Position numbers and translations under genes: made by a program
In this document: positions 48,898-62,020 of the stretch, in pieces
How the letters are laid out: every line of letters starts with the position of its first letter
How positions within the stretch are numbered: the first letter of the stretch is position 1
The notes under the pieces: model-generated
What the model was told of the DNA's origin: nothing
The model's database searches: none
The model's input: the letters and a program-made list of their open reading frames with translations, nothing else
Assembly: GCF_028554725.1 (NCBI RefSeq)
Contig: NC_071670.1
Span: 49,362,501 to 49,426,500, forward strand
Length of the DNA stretch: 64,000 bases
Reading direction: 5' to 3'
Source: Zeugodacus cucurbitae
Lineage: Eukaryota > Arthropoda > Insecta > Diptera > Tephritidae

Positions 48898-49157
48898 TCC
48901 GCATCGCTTTACTTCACATATCCATGCCCTCTCAGCTTTTCGGTGTTATTCCTAGTTTTATCGATACTTTTGCGAAGAAGACGAGAAATGTCAAATGAAA
49001 ATGTAAACAAAAATGGCCGACAGCGAGAGAAAGATGTGTAATACAACAACAAATACAACACATTTGACAATTGATAATCTCATTTGGCTATTTGTAAACG
49101 GTTAGACTATTGAACAAGCTTAGAACGAGATTATTTTCATATGTAAACATACTATAA

Positions 49158-49259
49158 GGCATTATATTGCTAGCAGCCGTAGGATTGTGATCTAAGCAAA
49201 TTATATTTCTAGTTATTTTTCGCGCTAATGTATTCTCTATAAACCGTACAAACACGCTA
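49158..49259 (+). repeat. 102-bp direct repeat, right copy
   Basis: Diverged direct copy of 47862-47963, reading GCATTATATTGCTAGCAGCC to AACACGCTA. Sequence outside the 102 bp does not match on either side, so the similarity has sharp limits. Confidence 0.8.
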
Positions 49260-51342
49260 AGAGCTATTTTTGAACAATGTTCCGAACTGAGATCTAATCA
49301 GAATTTATTATCGATTTCGACACAAAAAATCAGATCGATAGTATGCGTAGAATAATTCACTCTCTAATAAGATTACATACTTCCTTAGACATGAAATATG
49401 TTTGAGATAAAGTTAGGGGTCATCTGAGGGTACTTCCCAGTATTATTTTATTCAAAAACAGATTATATTTAAAATGTTCAATATTCTGAATATGCCACGT
49501 GAGTACCGTACTGTGAAAAATGATTTTTACCAAATACATTAAAAAATCGCCATGTCAATACAAACGACTTATATGTTCAAGTCAGATTTTGACACCGAAA
49601 CTGGTTCATAAAACTTTTACCTAAAAAGAATTATGTAGGTCCAATGGTTTCTGATTTGATCTTGACCTTGGCTAAAACAATTTCATATGAAACGAGTTTC
49701 CAGTTGTAATGCTGAAGATGAAAATGATGTATACAGAGAAAGGCTTTTATTGTTGTTGTAGAAACAGAAAACATTCCCCAAATTTGAAAATAAGTTTGAG
49801 ATATGAAACTGATTTGACTTTAGTCGGATAAAAAAGGAATCTGGAAGGTGAACAAGTGATACTAAAAGCTCCAAAGCCGCGTAAACCTAAAACTGTACTG
49901 AGTCCTTAAAATGTGAGTTTTAATATGGACAAATGCGCAAGTCTTATAAAATGAGAAGCACACTAAGAACTCGTCTAAATTTTGTTCACTGGGTTATAAA
50001 ATATTCCACACCAATATACCAATACTATATTTTCAACGGAGAGCGAAAATTGTTAATCAATCAGGTGTTTAAATGTTCTTATAATTAACATAATTACGTC
50101 AATGTTTCAGTTTATTATTTATACACTCTTTTAGTTCTCCGATTTCTCTCTTGTAATCAATTTTATAAACGCGTATCAGTAACACAATTTATACTAGCCA
50201 TAATATGTAAGACGATAACGGCTTTCAAGTGGCTTACCTGCGAGGTATTCAGTCACAATTATATATAGTACACAATCATATATACACATATGAATATAAA
50301 AACTTTCAATTTGTTTGCTTTCGAAATAATACAAAATCAAATTACCATGTGTGTCGTTAAAAAAAAGTTTAATAAATTTCGCATTGTTTGCACAAATTGG
50401 CCGCGCGCATCCCCGCAAGAATGCTGAAACAATAAATACAGCTAAAAATACTTAAATACAAGCGTTTATATAGAGGAAATACATAAATATTTATTCTATT
50501 GTATTAACGTAAATATTCATTGTACACATGTACGTAAGCTCGTAATGTAAACTAACTGCAATCAGTCAGTTGAGACACCGGCTAGCACTGAGCTCAGCTG
50601 CTGGTAACGTGGCTTCCATGCCGGCGGCTTTGGTTGTATGGGCGATTATGTCGCAATGCAATGCTGGCTATAGAATTTTCCCACGTGTGAATTCGGTCTC
50701 CTTTTCACCAGCAACATATCGAATAACAACGAACAATTAAAATAAACACGAGTTGCTGGTGCTTGTCACATTTTTTTTCGTGAAGAGTAATTATAAATAC
50801 GTATACACTTAGTATATGAAGACTTACATATATCACTTATAGACTCATAAATCCATTGGTTCCATTTTAAAAACAGCTTGCAAATCAAATTCAAAGTGTC
50901 AATGTAATTACTTTGGCCCTGTTCGTAACACTTAAGGAGATAAGATAGTCTAGAACCTTAAAAACGGACGAACTTTTTCAATATATTCTGGAATTAAGGA
51001 AAGTTTATCAGTCTTTTCTCTTTTGGGGTTTTTTATATGCACTTGGGTGTATAACATTTTTTTTGTTTTAACATTTTAAGACAAAATAGTGGCTAATGAG
51101 GAAAGTTATCTTTTTCAAGAGACTTTCTCTAGTTCGTGATAGATAGATTGCTAAGAAAGTAAATTCGATTTAGCTTGCATATAATTGTGGGGTATGTTAA
51201 ATTTGGTTTCAACCGATTTTTTCAACCAATTTCATTAACCATCGGATAAACAGTATAACCAAGTCTGTGACGACATAAATGTTAGTGTCAATTGTCCTAA
51301 AAATGTGTATATTACGAAAATTAGGCAACGAAAAAGATACTA
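49260..51342. other. Gene-free stretch
   Basis: No gene recognised. Reading frames at 49683-49874 and 50194-50418 are short and show no domain. Confidence 0.5.
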
Positions 51343-51489
51343 CAGTTGAACTTACCTAATTCGAATCACCATAATCCACAAAAAACCTTGAGTTTGAGTG
51401 ACCGGAAGGTAATTTGCATGAGATTTCACTTAGATTGCCAATTCAAGAGCTCGAGTTAAGGAAAATTTCGAATTATGGAAGTTCAACTG
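51343..51489. mobile_element. 147-bp pogo/Tigger-like MITE
   Basis: The left end CAGTTGAACTTACCTAATTC and right end GAATTATGGAAGTTCAACTG are inverted copies with two mismatches over 20 bp. TA sits directly outside both (51341-51342 and 51490-51491). A CAGTTGAAC-type terminus with a TA duplication is characteristic of the pogo/Tigger group. There is no coding capacity. Confidence 0.8.
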
Positions 51490-51491
51490 TA

Positions 51492-52173
51492 TATATGATT
51501 CTTAAAGCAGAAGAACCTGGCATGTAAATGCTGTTGCCGTGTACAATTGAATTTGCATATGATGAACCAGAACCACTATATTTTACCACCATATTAAGCG
51601 CAATATTCTCACCTCGATATCCGTACGTACTTCGTGTGCTTGTTTTCCGTTATAAATTATTCAGAGTTGGAGCCGCATAAAAACAAACCTGATTTTTATA
51701 TTATTTGAGTGGTTTGATGGCATACATCCTCGATTTGAAAACAATTGCATGTAGCATGTTCCAGACGCCTTCGATGGCTTCGATTTACTTTATATTTGTC
51801 GATCGAATCTCGTGTCACTGTTATAAAATCAAATTTACTCCAGAATCTGATTATATGGGTTAGCAGTCATCGTCGGTCTAAGACGAGGATTTAATTGCTG
51901 CCCCATAACTCAGGAGCAGACTGACTATTTCAGTCACAGATTTGTACAAGTTATCTGCTTAGGATTCTGCTCTGATTTTTAACGGCATATTTCCTGGATC
52001 TTATAATTTGTACCAAGAGCAATTATGTTGATGATGTCCAGTGTTATCAAATATTTAAATATAGAAATTTTCTCAAAGTGCCTAGAGCCGAGCTGTTATG
52101 TGCACGAGATTACCAGTGGTCCACGAATGTTTGACCAATGCTTATACTTAAACCAACATTCTGTTAATCTCTT
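51492..52173. other. Gene-free stretch
   Basis: Nothing supportable was seen. Confidence 0.5.
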
Positions 52174-52700
52174 TTAAGGGGCTATATCAGAGTGACATTT
52201 TCAAAAAATCGATTTTTTTATTTTTTGCTTATTCGATAGTTTATACTTTCATAGTAAGGTAGTATCTTGAATAGTTTATGAATGGCAGCGTTCTAAAGAG
52301 CCACCGCTCGCAGGTTTAAGCCTATAGTCGGAACTTTAAACGCGTTTTTTTTTTCGAAACGACTTTTCTCAAAATTCCTGTCATCATAACTCAACGATAC
52401 ATTGACCGATCGACAAATTTATTACTGAGTATTTTTGAATATATTTACTATACAATGACCTACAATATTTTTGATATGTTGAAAATTGTAAATTTGGCAT
52501 TCATAAAACGATAATTTTTTCAGATTTTGTTAATTTTTGATATTTCAAAAATCGATAAATCAAAAATCGTAGTTTATTGCTCTTCAAAATAAGACATAGA
52601 TGTCTAGATTTCAAATTCTGCTGGTCCATGGTAACGTATTGAATAACCTCCCCCTCTCTTCCCTCTTCTGTACAATATGTTTTTTTGTTAATATAGTTCA
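52174..52700. repeat. TTAA-bounded repeat, one clear end
   Basis: TTAAGGGGCTATATCAGAGT begins at 52174. It is followed by gacattttcaaaaaatcg and, further in, an aaagagccaccgctcgcagg block and aaacgcgttttttttt. Similar words occur in the repeats at about 3.1 and 8.2 kb. The matching right terminus was not found, so the length is approximate. The 66-codon minus frame at 52501-52701 is inside it. Confidence 0.4.
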
Positions 52701-53889
52701 TTTATTGGTCTTGAGGTATTGTTTAGAATAGGTTACAAGGCCGATCTTTGCGTCCGAGGTTGCATAGGATAGTGAGAATGCTGGTCCAGGTCATAGGATA
52801 GAGATTTATAAATTTTAACGTTCTTGGTTGTTTTTAGGTTGTTTTAAAGATAAGTTATGTGAAATCCATAAAATCCAGTTGTAAATATAATTTTTATCCA
52901 TAATCGCAATTTTGTAACCAAAAAACTATAATTACGTGTTTTTTTGTTTTCATATTAAATATTTATAAAATGCAACAACAAAGATTATAGTAAAGTTCTA
53001 CATATCTATGTGAACTAATACTCTATATATGCATCTATGTAAATTGCATGCAACAAAACATTGAATAATCAAACTGTTTTAATGTTACTAAGCTGAACCA
53101 AATGGAATTCTGATTTTCAGTTTTATTTTACAAAAAAACTCAAAATAGTTAAAGAGGTTTGTAAAACATTGCAAATACGGTGAGCGCGACGCATTATGCA
53201 AGTATGTACATATTATACATGCAACAAAGTAAAAATTGTGATAAATCGCTGGACCCAACTACTATATATAGTATAGTTTACAGAACCCATATTCATGTTG
53301 TGCTTGTATGTGTATGTGTATGTGCATTTAGTATATGGCTGAGTGGCGCGCTATTTTGCCACATTGACCTTGGCTGTTGAAATATTCACATGCCACGCAT
53401 TTGACCCAAACGAATCGTGTCGGGGACCATATCAAATGACAATACGAAGCACTGAACTGTCATTTTTGTTTATTCTATTTATTTATTTTGTTGCTGTGTG
53501 TTGTGCTGCTTTGGTTGCCACGTCTGCCTCTGCCTCACTGTTGGCTTTGTTGTCTTTGTTGGAGCCGCTGCGTTGTGTTGCAATTGCAAAATTTTGTATA
53601 TACATACATATATTTGGGTTACATATACTTTTAAATATTTGCGCAACCAAATTAAATTCAATAAAAATCAGCGCAAATTCGAAAGGGGGTCGTGAGCAGT
53701 TATGAGCATTCATGCGATTAAATTATTGTCGCTCAATTTGATAATATGGGATTCATTATATGTATATACTATATATCTGTACAGATATTTATGAATTCTA
53801 TAGCAAATGCATAACCGTTAGTTAATAATTATGGTTAATAATATATATATCAGAGAACTGATAAGAGCCCTACAAACTTTTTTTTTATA
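52701..53889. other. Gene-free stretch
   Basis: The 120-codon plus frame at 53343-53705 starts with ATG but is a run of hydrophobic and low-complexity residues. It overlaps long open frames on the minus strand in a TTG/CTG-rich tract (53490-53585), and I judge it accidental. No gene is supported. Confidence 0.45.
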
Positions 53890-54320
53890 AAAAAGATGCC
53901 ATTATGTATGGAACTCGATTGCATGACCACCACGAGTACGCTTGCAGAAGTTCAGACGCTGAATCCAAATTTTCGTGAAATAACATGTTCAGCAAACGTG
54001 GTTTTCAATAAATCGATTGTGACAGTCGATGTGTGGCTTGTGGCGCCGTTCTGTAGGAACCACATATTGTCCAAGTCCATATCATCCAATTCGGGCTAAA
54101 AATATTCGGTTATCATTGAGCAGTCAGACCAGACAGGACGATTATGACGACCATATATTGAGCGTTGACGCCATCGACTCCGAATTTCGGTAGTCAATTT
54201 TAATAATTTCGACTCGTTGTTGGATTGTATATCTTTCAATGATGAAATGGCAAACCTTAATGAAGAGAAATGTCAAAAGAGCGGGAAAATATTTGGCGTC
54301 GTTCGGTCTACTTTGTAGCG
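53890..54320 (-). pseudogene. Decayed DD41D-like transposase remnant
   Basis: The minus strand preserves LDDMDLDNMWFLQNGATSHT and the following LLKTTFAEHVISRKFG (about 53960-54090). This is the region around the second catalytic Asp, here changed to Asn in the QDGAT position. Towards 54240, RYTIQQRVEIIKI is an N-terminal helix-turn-helix start. The segment between is deleted and frames are shifted. It is related to, but clearly different from, the 6678-7610 element. Ends were not found. Confidence 0.65.
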
Positions 54321-56815
54321 TCCCTTTTGAAAGAGGCTTTATATGATTCAGTAAATAAGTTACTTATGCTAAAACTCTGTAATTCATTTAGAAATCGCTA
54401 ATAATTTCAGCAATGCAATGAAATACAGAAATTTCTTACTCACAATCCCGAGAACTACTGATATAACCTCAAAAAACGAGAAAAGATGAATATGCAATAG
54501 GTTTTTAAAAATCAACACTGGCATTTTGCTTAAATGATTTTCGATTGATGGTATTGCAAACAGTACTTTACATGTCATTAATAGCAGAAGCAGGAAAAAG
54601 AAGAAAATGGGAATGAAAAGTGGTCGAAAGATAAGAGATCATACTTAGTTCTATGATCCTGAATATCCTGAATATCATCTGTAGATCTTAATGGGCTTGA
54701 TCTTATATCTCTCTTATTGTCGTTTTCATTGGTTATGGTACTATAGTATATCTGACTTCCACTACATAACCTAAAAAGCACTTGACTTATCAATTAACTA
54801 ACGTTGTGGGTCTTTGGATGACACATGCTTTATATCAACGATTTATCTTTTATAAGAAATATTCAAAAAAATATTTTGTAAAATTTTGGTACAGTATCTT
54901 AAATACAAAAATTCTTGGATGATATGTTATAAAACATACATTGTGCCTTATACCAATGCTAGCGATTTTTTTTTTGTGGCATGATCTCTCGGTCAATCCA
55001 AGGAGCTCACTATCCCTTCTAGTATCATGAAGATATTCGATTTTAATAAATAAAGTTATTTGTTTATATTTTTTAAACTCATTGGATGTTGAAGAATGTT
55101 GCCGCTTCAAGCTAGCCTCAGAAAAAAATACAAAAACAAAAAAATCGTCAATCACTTTATCGGAACACCCACACCGAATAAGGTAAATATATCACCTTTA
55201 TAAATCTTTAAATCAACAACCTGTTCATATCTTTCTGCCATATCTACCTGCCAATTTGTTTTTAATCTGATAATTATGAGTTTGATATACTACACTAAGT
55301 GTCTAATAATCATTAAGTAATAGTTTGTAATTTTATTTATCGTCTCATTAGAGTCGTAACTTACTTAACTCACTTACATGCATGCATAAATAACTACATA
55401 CACACAAATAATTGCAGCTTATCAACACTTGTGCGAAGAAAAAAAACGTTAACTAAGTAACATACGCACTGGCATAATTGTGCCAGTGTCACAGATTTGC
55501 TTGCATATCATAAAAAATACTACAATTAAAAAAGTTGAAACCTAGTTTAGTTTAGCTTGGCAGCGGGCATATCTTACTCGTAATACGATGACGTGCATAA
55601 CTGCATGTGGGCAGTTTTATTCTCATTTCTGTTTCTTATCGAAATTCATTCAATATAAGTCTAGCCGGTTGCGACGGAGAAGTAGTAGGCGCTTGTGCGT
55701 TGACTATTTATGCAGTGGAAAATTTTTCATATTGACCGCTTTCAATACCAAACATAATATTTTGTCTAATATAGATCTTGCTATTCGTGTTTTTTGAGTA
55801 TTTTCTGATATGTAGCATTTCTTCACTCTTTCATTTATGTATTCCCCAAACCTTAAGACGCTCTGAGAACTATATAAAGTGGATTGTTTTAGTCTTAATT
55901 GATTGATTAAGTCTTAGTATTGTTGATGACCGTTCTATAATTATTTGCTTAATAAGTGTCGTCGATAATGATAATCGGGAGATCATGTTCTTAAGAATCC
56001 TACTGGCCCAAATTTTATCATAGTCTAGTAGTTGTTGTAGCGTTAGAAAACTATTCCCGAATTATTTTGAGAAATGCTGTCAAGGTGAGAGTCTTTGGTC
56101 AAATGAAAGTCCTGAACCTTTTCAGTCATCATAGTCAAGTAATGGTATATTATTTCTTTTACATTATTATTTTTCTCGGTTCGTATTTTAAGTTTATTGC
56201 CTTCATTATGTACTTTACTGATATTTAATTACATACTGATCATCAGTTAGATAATCTTGACAGGTGTTTATACCAATTTTAGAATTTTTTCTTTCTTCAT
56301 GTCGTTATTTAGGGTGTTACGCTCTGAAGTTGAAAGGTTTCTACCATAGGTGTGCTAATACAATACCAGTATTTTGAAGCCAAGTATATCTCCCAACATG
56401 GTTGTTTTCAAGATTATAGGGCTATACTCTGAAATCATAGCCTCTAAATCGTGGTTATCATCTAGGAAGGGCATCTGAAATAAAAAAAAACTGAATTATT
56501 ACTCATCCACTCAGTAAAGAATACATGTTAATGATTTCATTAAAAAGTAGTGAAGATCATCAAGATCGGATTGCTAGAACTATAACTCCCACACAGCGAT
56601 AAATTCATAAAATTTGCTAGCGAATTTTCTTCTCTTCTTCCATATAATTTTTTCACTTTTTACTGCATCTGCTTGTGACTTGACGATAGGCATATATTTC
56701 GAACAATTTAGAATCCATTTTTGCTGCACCTTTTTGTAAGCATTTCACTTTCCGCTCATATGATCTTATTATTGAGGGCAATGCTATCTACAGTTTGTGT
56801 ATCTTCTTCATCATT
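54321..56815. other. Gene-free stretch
   Basis: No gene or clear repeat recognised. The longest frame (54850-55155, minus, 101 codons) has no family features. Confidence 0.5.
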
Positions 56816-58235
56816 TTTATACTCTCGCAATCTGTTGCACAGAGTATCATAGTTTTGTTCACATAACGGTTGTTTGTGTCACCAAGAAATATAAGAGTTA
56901 GATATGGGGTTATATATACATAAATGATCAAGATGACGAGTAGATTTGAAATCCGGATGTCTGTCCGTCCGTCTGTCCGTCTGTCCGTCTGTCCGTGCAA
57001 GCGATAACTTGAGTAAAAATTAAGATATCTTAATGAAAGTTGGAACACATGTTCCTTGGCATCCTGAGGAGGTTGCTTTCGAAAATGGGCAAAATCGGTC
57101 CACTGCCACGCCCACAAAATGGAGGAAACCGAAAACCTATACAGTGTCATAACTAAGTCATAAATTAAGTTATGAAAATGAAATTTGGAACATAGGATCC
57201 CATTAGGGATGGGGCACATTTGGATGTAATTTTTTTGGAAAAGTGGGCGTGACCCCGCCCTCAAATAAGTTTTTTGTATATAACTCGCAAACCAATAAAG
57301 CTATATAAGCCAAACTTTCTGCAGTCGTTTTTTTTAGCCATTTCCTTATACAGTCCAAAAATGAAAGAAATCGGATAATAACCACGCCCACCTCCCATAC
57401 AAAGGTTAGGTTGAAAATGACTAAAAGTGGGTTAACTCCCTAACGAAAAACGTCAGAAACACCAAATTTTACATAAGAAATGGCAGAAGAAAGCTGCACT
57501 GAGATTTTTTTACAAAATGAAAAATGGGCGTGGCGTCGCCCACTTATGGGTCAAAAACCATATCTCAAGAACTATTCGACCGATTTCAATGAAATATAGG
57601 CGAAATGGAATATAGGCGAAATCGGTTCACAACTACGTCTACTTCCCATATAACCCAATTTTGAATTCCATCTGATTCGTTCACTTTATAATGTATTCAT
57701 AAGGAACCAATGAAACTAGCGGAATAAAACTTTACACAAATACTGTATTTGAGCTGTGACATCACTTGTGGAAAAATTGTCAAAATCGGACCATGACTTT
57801 TCAAGGCCCCTGATATCAAGCATGAAGAACTCAGTGCCTAAGGTTAATTTTTCACCGAAAATATAGGTAAATCCCTCAGATATTTTAATGTAATTCATTC
57901 CCTCTGAATTTTTTTCTTATAACAGTTTCTCTCTGTACCTGAAATGGTAAAAATCGGGTCATAATTTCCTCCAGATCCTATATACCTAATTATAAGTAAT
58001 ATTAAATTAAGTGATCGTATAGTCTTCGATACATTGTATCTTGGTGGTGAAAACGAGTGAAATCGGTTTAGGAATTACCTCAGTCCCCATATACTATTTA
58101 TAATGGTTTTCGTTATTCTATTGAACTTTATGCCGAATATATGGGTCGAATTGTGTTGTCTTTATAAAATTACATCAATAAATTGCGAGAGTATAAAATG
58201 TTCGGTTACACCCGAACTTAGCCCTTCCTTACTTG
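56816..58235 (-). mobile_element. DINE-1/Helentron-like element, copy 7 (long form)
   Basis: Complete long-form copy of about 1.42 kb. It has a TTTTATACTCTCGCAATCTG left end, a long GTCY tract at 56958-56996, and a CCGAACTTAGCCCTTCCTTA right end with CTTG. It closely matches copy 3 and supplies the uninterrupted version of the site where copy 3 took the LINE insertion (cacaactacgtctacttccc at about 57628). A local rearrangement, a repeated tataggcgaaat, sits at 57595-57615. Confidence 0.85.
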
Positions 58236-58959
58236 TTTTCTTACATAGCATCATTGAGTTTAATTCAATTTGTTACGTATATGCTAAGCGTTCTCCGCTA
58301 CAATTTGCATATTGTAAGTTCAGAATAACTTGCAAAAAAGGCAAGAAGCAAACGCACGAAAACAACCTAAGTATGAATGAAGATGCAAATGGCAGGAGTG
58401 AATGCACTCAAACGAGAGAATGACTCTATCATGACAATCATTGTTGTTGCAATAAAATTTAATTGTTATGAGAATTGTAAAAAGGCTTATAAACATTTAG
58501 CTGAGAGTATGTATTTAGAGGGTGTTATTTTTTGAGGAATAGCTTTCAAACCGGTTGTTAAGGAAAATAAATAGGTTATGACATTTGTGTCAAGTATACT
58601 TTGGAAATTGAAATTTATCATGATAAATCTGAAGCATAAATGCTCTACAAAACTCTACAATGAAACAAGATAAAGGGTGTGAAATTATTACTTTCGTAGT
58701 GTAAATTTCTGGTAACCGTCCCAGTTCAAGAAATTATTTAAATATTTAAGACTTGTGCTATTTTTGGTGGGACTCCTTAAGTCTAAGTCTAAGTCTTAGG
58801 AAATCTAAAGGAAATCTATTATTTTTACATCGAACTGAAGTGGTTATTTATCATAGATCAAAAATATGCATTGTTTTGTTCGTTGGCCTGTTGTTCATAA
58901 TGATATTCTCACCCATCTACATCCTGGTCCCTATTAGCAAAAACCTGGAACAATGAATT
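58236..58959. other. Gene-free stretch
   Basis: No gene is supported. The frame at 58103-58423 starts inside DINE copy 7. Confidence 0.5.
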
Positions 58960-59470
58960 CTTACAAACTTTTCTTGAAGCTGAAAAAATCGCCAGCTTCT
59001 GACTATCGATGTGTGTGGCTTGGTATTGCCCTGATAGAATACAGCTCTACTCATATTGGCCGCTGCTTTGAAATTGCTTTCTTCAAGCGGTCTAACTGTA
59101 GAGAATACTGGTCCGAATTAGGAGTTTGACCGTAAGTTAGCAGCTGATAGTAGATGATTCCCTCCCGTCAGTCTTGGTTGGGTATCGTTTACGTCGGCTC
59201 ACCGCGAAGCGACTGCAACCGTTTTCGTTTGATATTGTCTTAGTTCTCACTCATTATTACTAACCATCCACTTCAGAAATGTATCGATTTTGTTATCCAT
59301 TCAGCACCGATTCCATAACTCGAGCTTCTTTTTCCATCCAACCTCATTTAAATTGTTTCAAATGCTGTTTTGGGCAATGCTTAGCTCCTGGGTAAACGAA
59401 ACAGTGCTTACTTGACCGTCCGAACTCGACGATTATTATATTTACAAATTCTATAACTATTAAGTGAACA
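58960..59470 (-). pseudogene. Decayed mariner transposase relic
   Basis: The minus strand preserves GIIYYQLLTYGQTPNSDQYS and LQLDRLK (about 59095-59160), then VFYQGNTKPHTS in the place of the FHQDNARPHTS second-Asp motif (Asp to Gly). Upstream pieces include IDTFLKWMV (about 59260). Frameshifts and stops are numerous. It aligns in order with the copy at 30680-31703, so both belong to the same mariner lineage. Confidence 0.7.
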
Positions 59471-60640
59471 CCCTTTATTTGCAGAAATGAAACTTAAGAT
59501 TCATAAAATTTAAATATTTTGATAATTGTATAAAAATACAAATTGCTTTGATAAAATTATTTTGATTTTTTATAATTTAATAATATTCATTGTTTCCCAG
59601 CCGTTTATTTGCATTGTCGAGCCGTTTTGTTTAATCACGTACTTATCGGTTTTATGGTCCATGAATCAAAACTGTGTGAAATCACCATAATTCTCACATA
59701 TTTCTGCACCGCAAGTAATTCACCGCAAACAATTAAGCGTTAAAAAAAAAACTTATCGTTGGTGAATAAAGTCACATAGGCATAAAAGCTTAAATAATAA
59801 AATAAATGGCTGCGGGTCTTCGAAGAATATGTTCTATTCTTGTAGTTGAGGTTTTACTGTTCAATAAAATGCATTTTTATACATAAATTTGATATCTTTT
59901 TCCCATAAAAAAAAAATCACAATTAAAGTGAAAACTTGCTATTTTATGCAATCCTGCACACACTCGCAACAGTTCATACGCATTTACTGGAATGTACCAC
60001 TCTTTATGATAAATTTACTGCGTCATATATGATTTGCTGGATTTTTTTCTGATTCATGCTCCAATAAAATAAACCATGTCACTGCATTTAAAGAGTAACA
60101 CTGATTCACTGATAATACATACATATACTAGATATAATTTACAATAAGTTTATCTCAAAATTAAGAATATAAAAATTAATAATAACAATAATGTCTAGTG
60201 ACATTTTCTGGGTAATTAATTATTTTAAATATATCGAGTTCTATTGTTTCTCTATTATCATGATAATTATCTTCGATTCGGCATTGCATACTATGCAAGA
60301 TACAATATAGTATGCCTGATTAAAGTGATATATCTGCTATAATTTATAAAAAGAAAAGTAATGGATTACTAAAGTGTTGTTTGACGCGCAAAGAAGAATA
60401 TTTCCACTAAAGAAAGAGCAGAGGATTGCACCACAAACGCTTCTCATTTTATATGAGCATCTGGTATAGTTTGTTCGTTTCACAGATCAACTAATTGGTA
60501 AACAAAAGGTCAAAGTTACAACTAAATTCATGGAATGGGTTAAGAAATATTCATTTGATTCGAAATGTATGGGTCTTTTTCTTGTTTTTCTTGTTCATCT
60601 TGTATTTTCGAATAATTAAGGAATTTGTTAGTACATATTG
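59471..60640. other. Gene-free AT-rich stretch
   Basis: No gene or recognisable element was seen. Confidence 0.5.
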
Positions 60641-62020
60641 ATAAATTAACTGGCCTCTGCTCAATTAAACGGTTATTAAGATCGATTTAACATACAAAAT
60701 AAAAATCCATGGATTTTTTGGTAAAAAAGCTACGGTAGATGTCTCTGCTAAAAATATTAATCATCTGATGAAACTTACCAACTTCTTATGAAAAGCAAGA
60801 ACAACAAGTAAGGAAGCGCTAAGTTCGGGTGTAACCGAACATTTTATACTCTCGCAATTTATTTATTTAATTTTATTAATATAACACACAATTTGACCCA
60901 CATATTGGTATAAAGTCCATTGAAAGTTGAAAAACCCTAATATTAGGTATATGGAAGTTAGGTGAAGTTATGACCCGCATTATATTAATAAATGAAAGAT
61001 ATTCCTTATGAATTTCTACGAAATATCTGAGAGACTTACCTATATTTCCGGTAAAAAATATTAGAAACACTGAGGTCCTCATGTTCGATATAAGGGGCCT
61101 TGAAAATTTGTGGTCGGATTTCGACGATTTTTAGAAGGGCGTTGCCACTCTATAAATGTAGTATTTGTGCAAAGTTCTGTTCCGATATCTTCACTAATGC
61201 TAACTTTATATATTGTAAAGTAAACGGTTCAGATCGTCTTCAAAGTTCTGGTATATAGGAAGTAGGCGTGGTTGTAAACCGATTTGGACTATTTTCACAA
61301 CATATAATTGGGATGCAAGGGAAATATTACAAACCGAATTTCATTGAAATTGGTCGAGTAGTTTCGGAGATATGGTTTTTGACCCATAAGTGGGTGGAAC
61401 CACGCCCATTTAAAATTTTGTAAACCATTTTGAGTGCAGCTCCTCTGTACCTTCTCTATAATGAAATTTAAGGTTTCTGTTGGTTTTCCTTACTGAATTA
61501 AAGTATTCTTAATAGTTTTCAACATAACCTTTGTATGGGAGGTGGGCGTGGTTACAATCCGGTTACAATTCCATTTTTGGACTATATAAGGAAATGCCTG
61601 AAAAAACGACTCCTAAAAATTTCGTTAATATAGCTTTAGTAGTTTACGAGATATGTACAAAAAACTTGGTAGGGGGCGGGGCCACGCCCAATTTTCCAAA
61701 AAAATTACACCTAAATATACCCCTTTCTAAAACAATCGTTTCTCTATGACTTAGTTATAGCTCTTTATGTGTTTTCGGTTATCGCCATTTTGTGGGCGTC
61801 TTCCATCTTCGAACTTAACCTTCCTATGGTGCCAAGGAACACTAGTTCCAAGTTTCATGAAGATATCTCAATGTTTACTCTCAGCAACTTTTGTTACGAG
61901 AGTATAAAAATGTATAACAACTGATCTGTTATTGAGTATCCGGCAGTATAAAAGCCAAAAAAGTGTTTCTCAATAAAAATTTTAATTGATCAATTAATTT
62001 GGCTGTCTAAAAACGCAATG
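60641..62020. mobile_element. Second copy of the 377-bp MITE, split by DINE copy 8
   Basis: 60641-60804 matches 19145-19390 with an internal deletion. 61910-62020 matches 19391-19495, including the right terminal repeat GGCTGTCTAAAAACGC. The left terminal repeat is missing. The break coincides exactly with the ends of DINE copy 8, so the MITE was here first. Confidence 0.8.
60805..61909 (+). mobile_element. DINE-1/Helentron-like element, copy 8
   Basis: CAAGTAAGGAAGCGCTAAG begins at 60805 and TTACGAGAGTATAAAA ends near 61909. The interior follows the short subfamily. The GACR microsatellite and the segment after it are deleted: sequence passes from atgtttactc straight to tcagcaacttttg at about 61880. 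The nested position in the MITE gives precise ends. Confidence 0.85.

Noticed and set aside
53343..53705. 120-codon ATG frame with a hydrophobic middle, possible membrane protein
   Set aside because: It lies in low-complexity TTG/CTG sequence with equally long frames on the opposite strand, has no family resemblance, and has no splice or promoter context.
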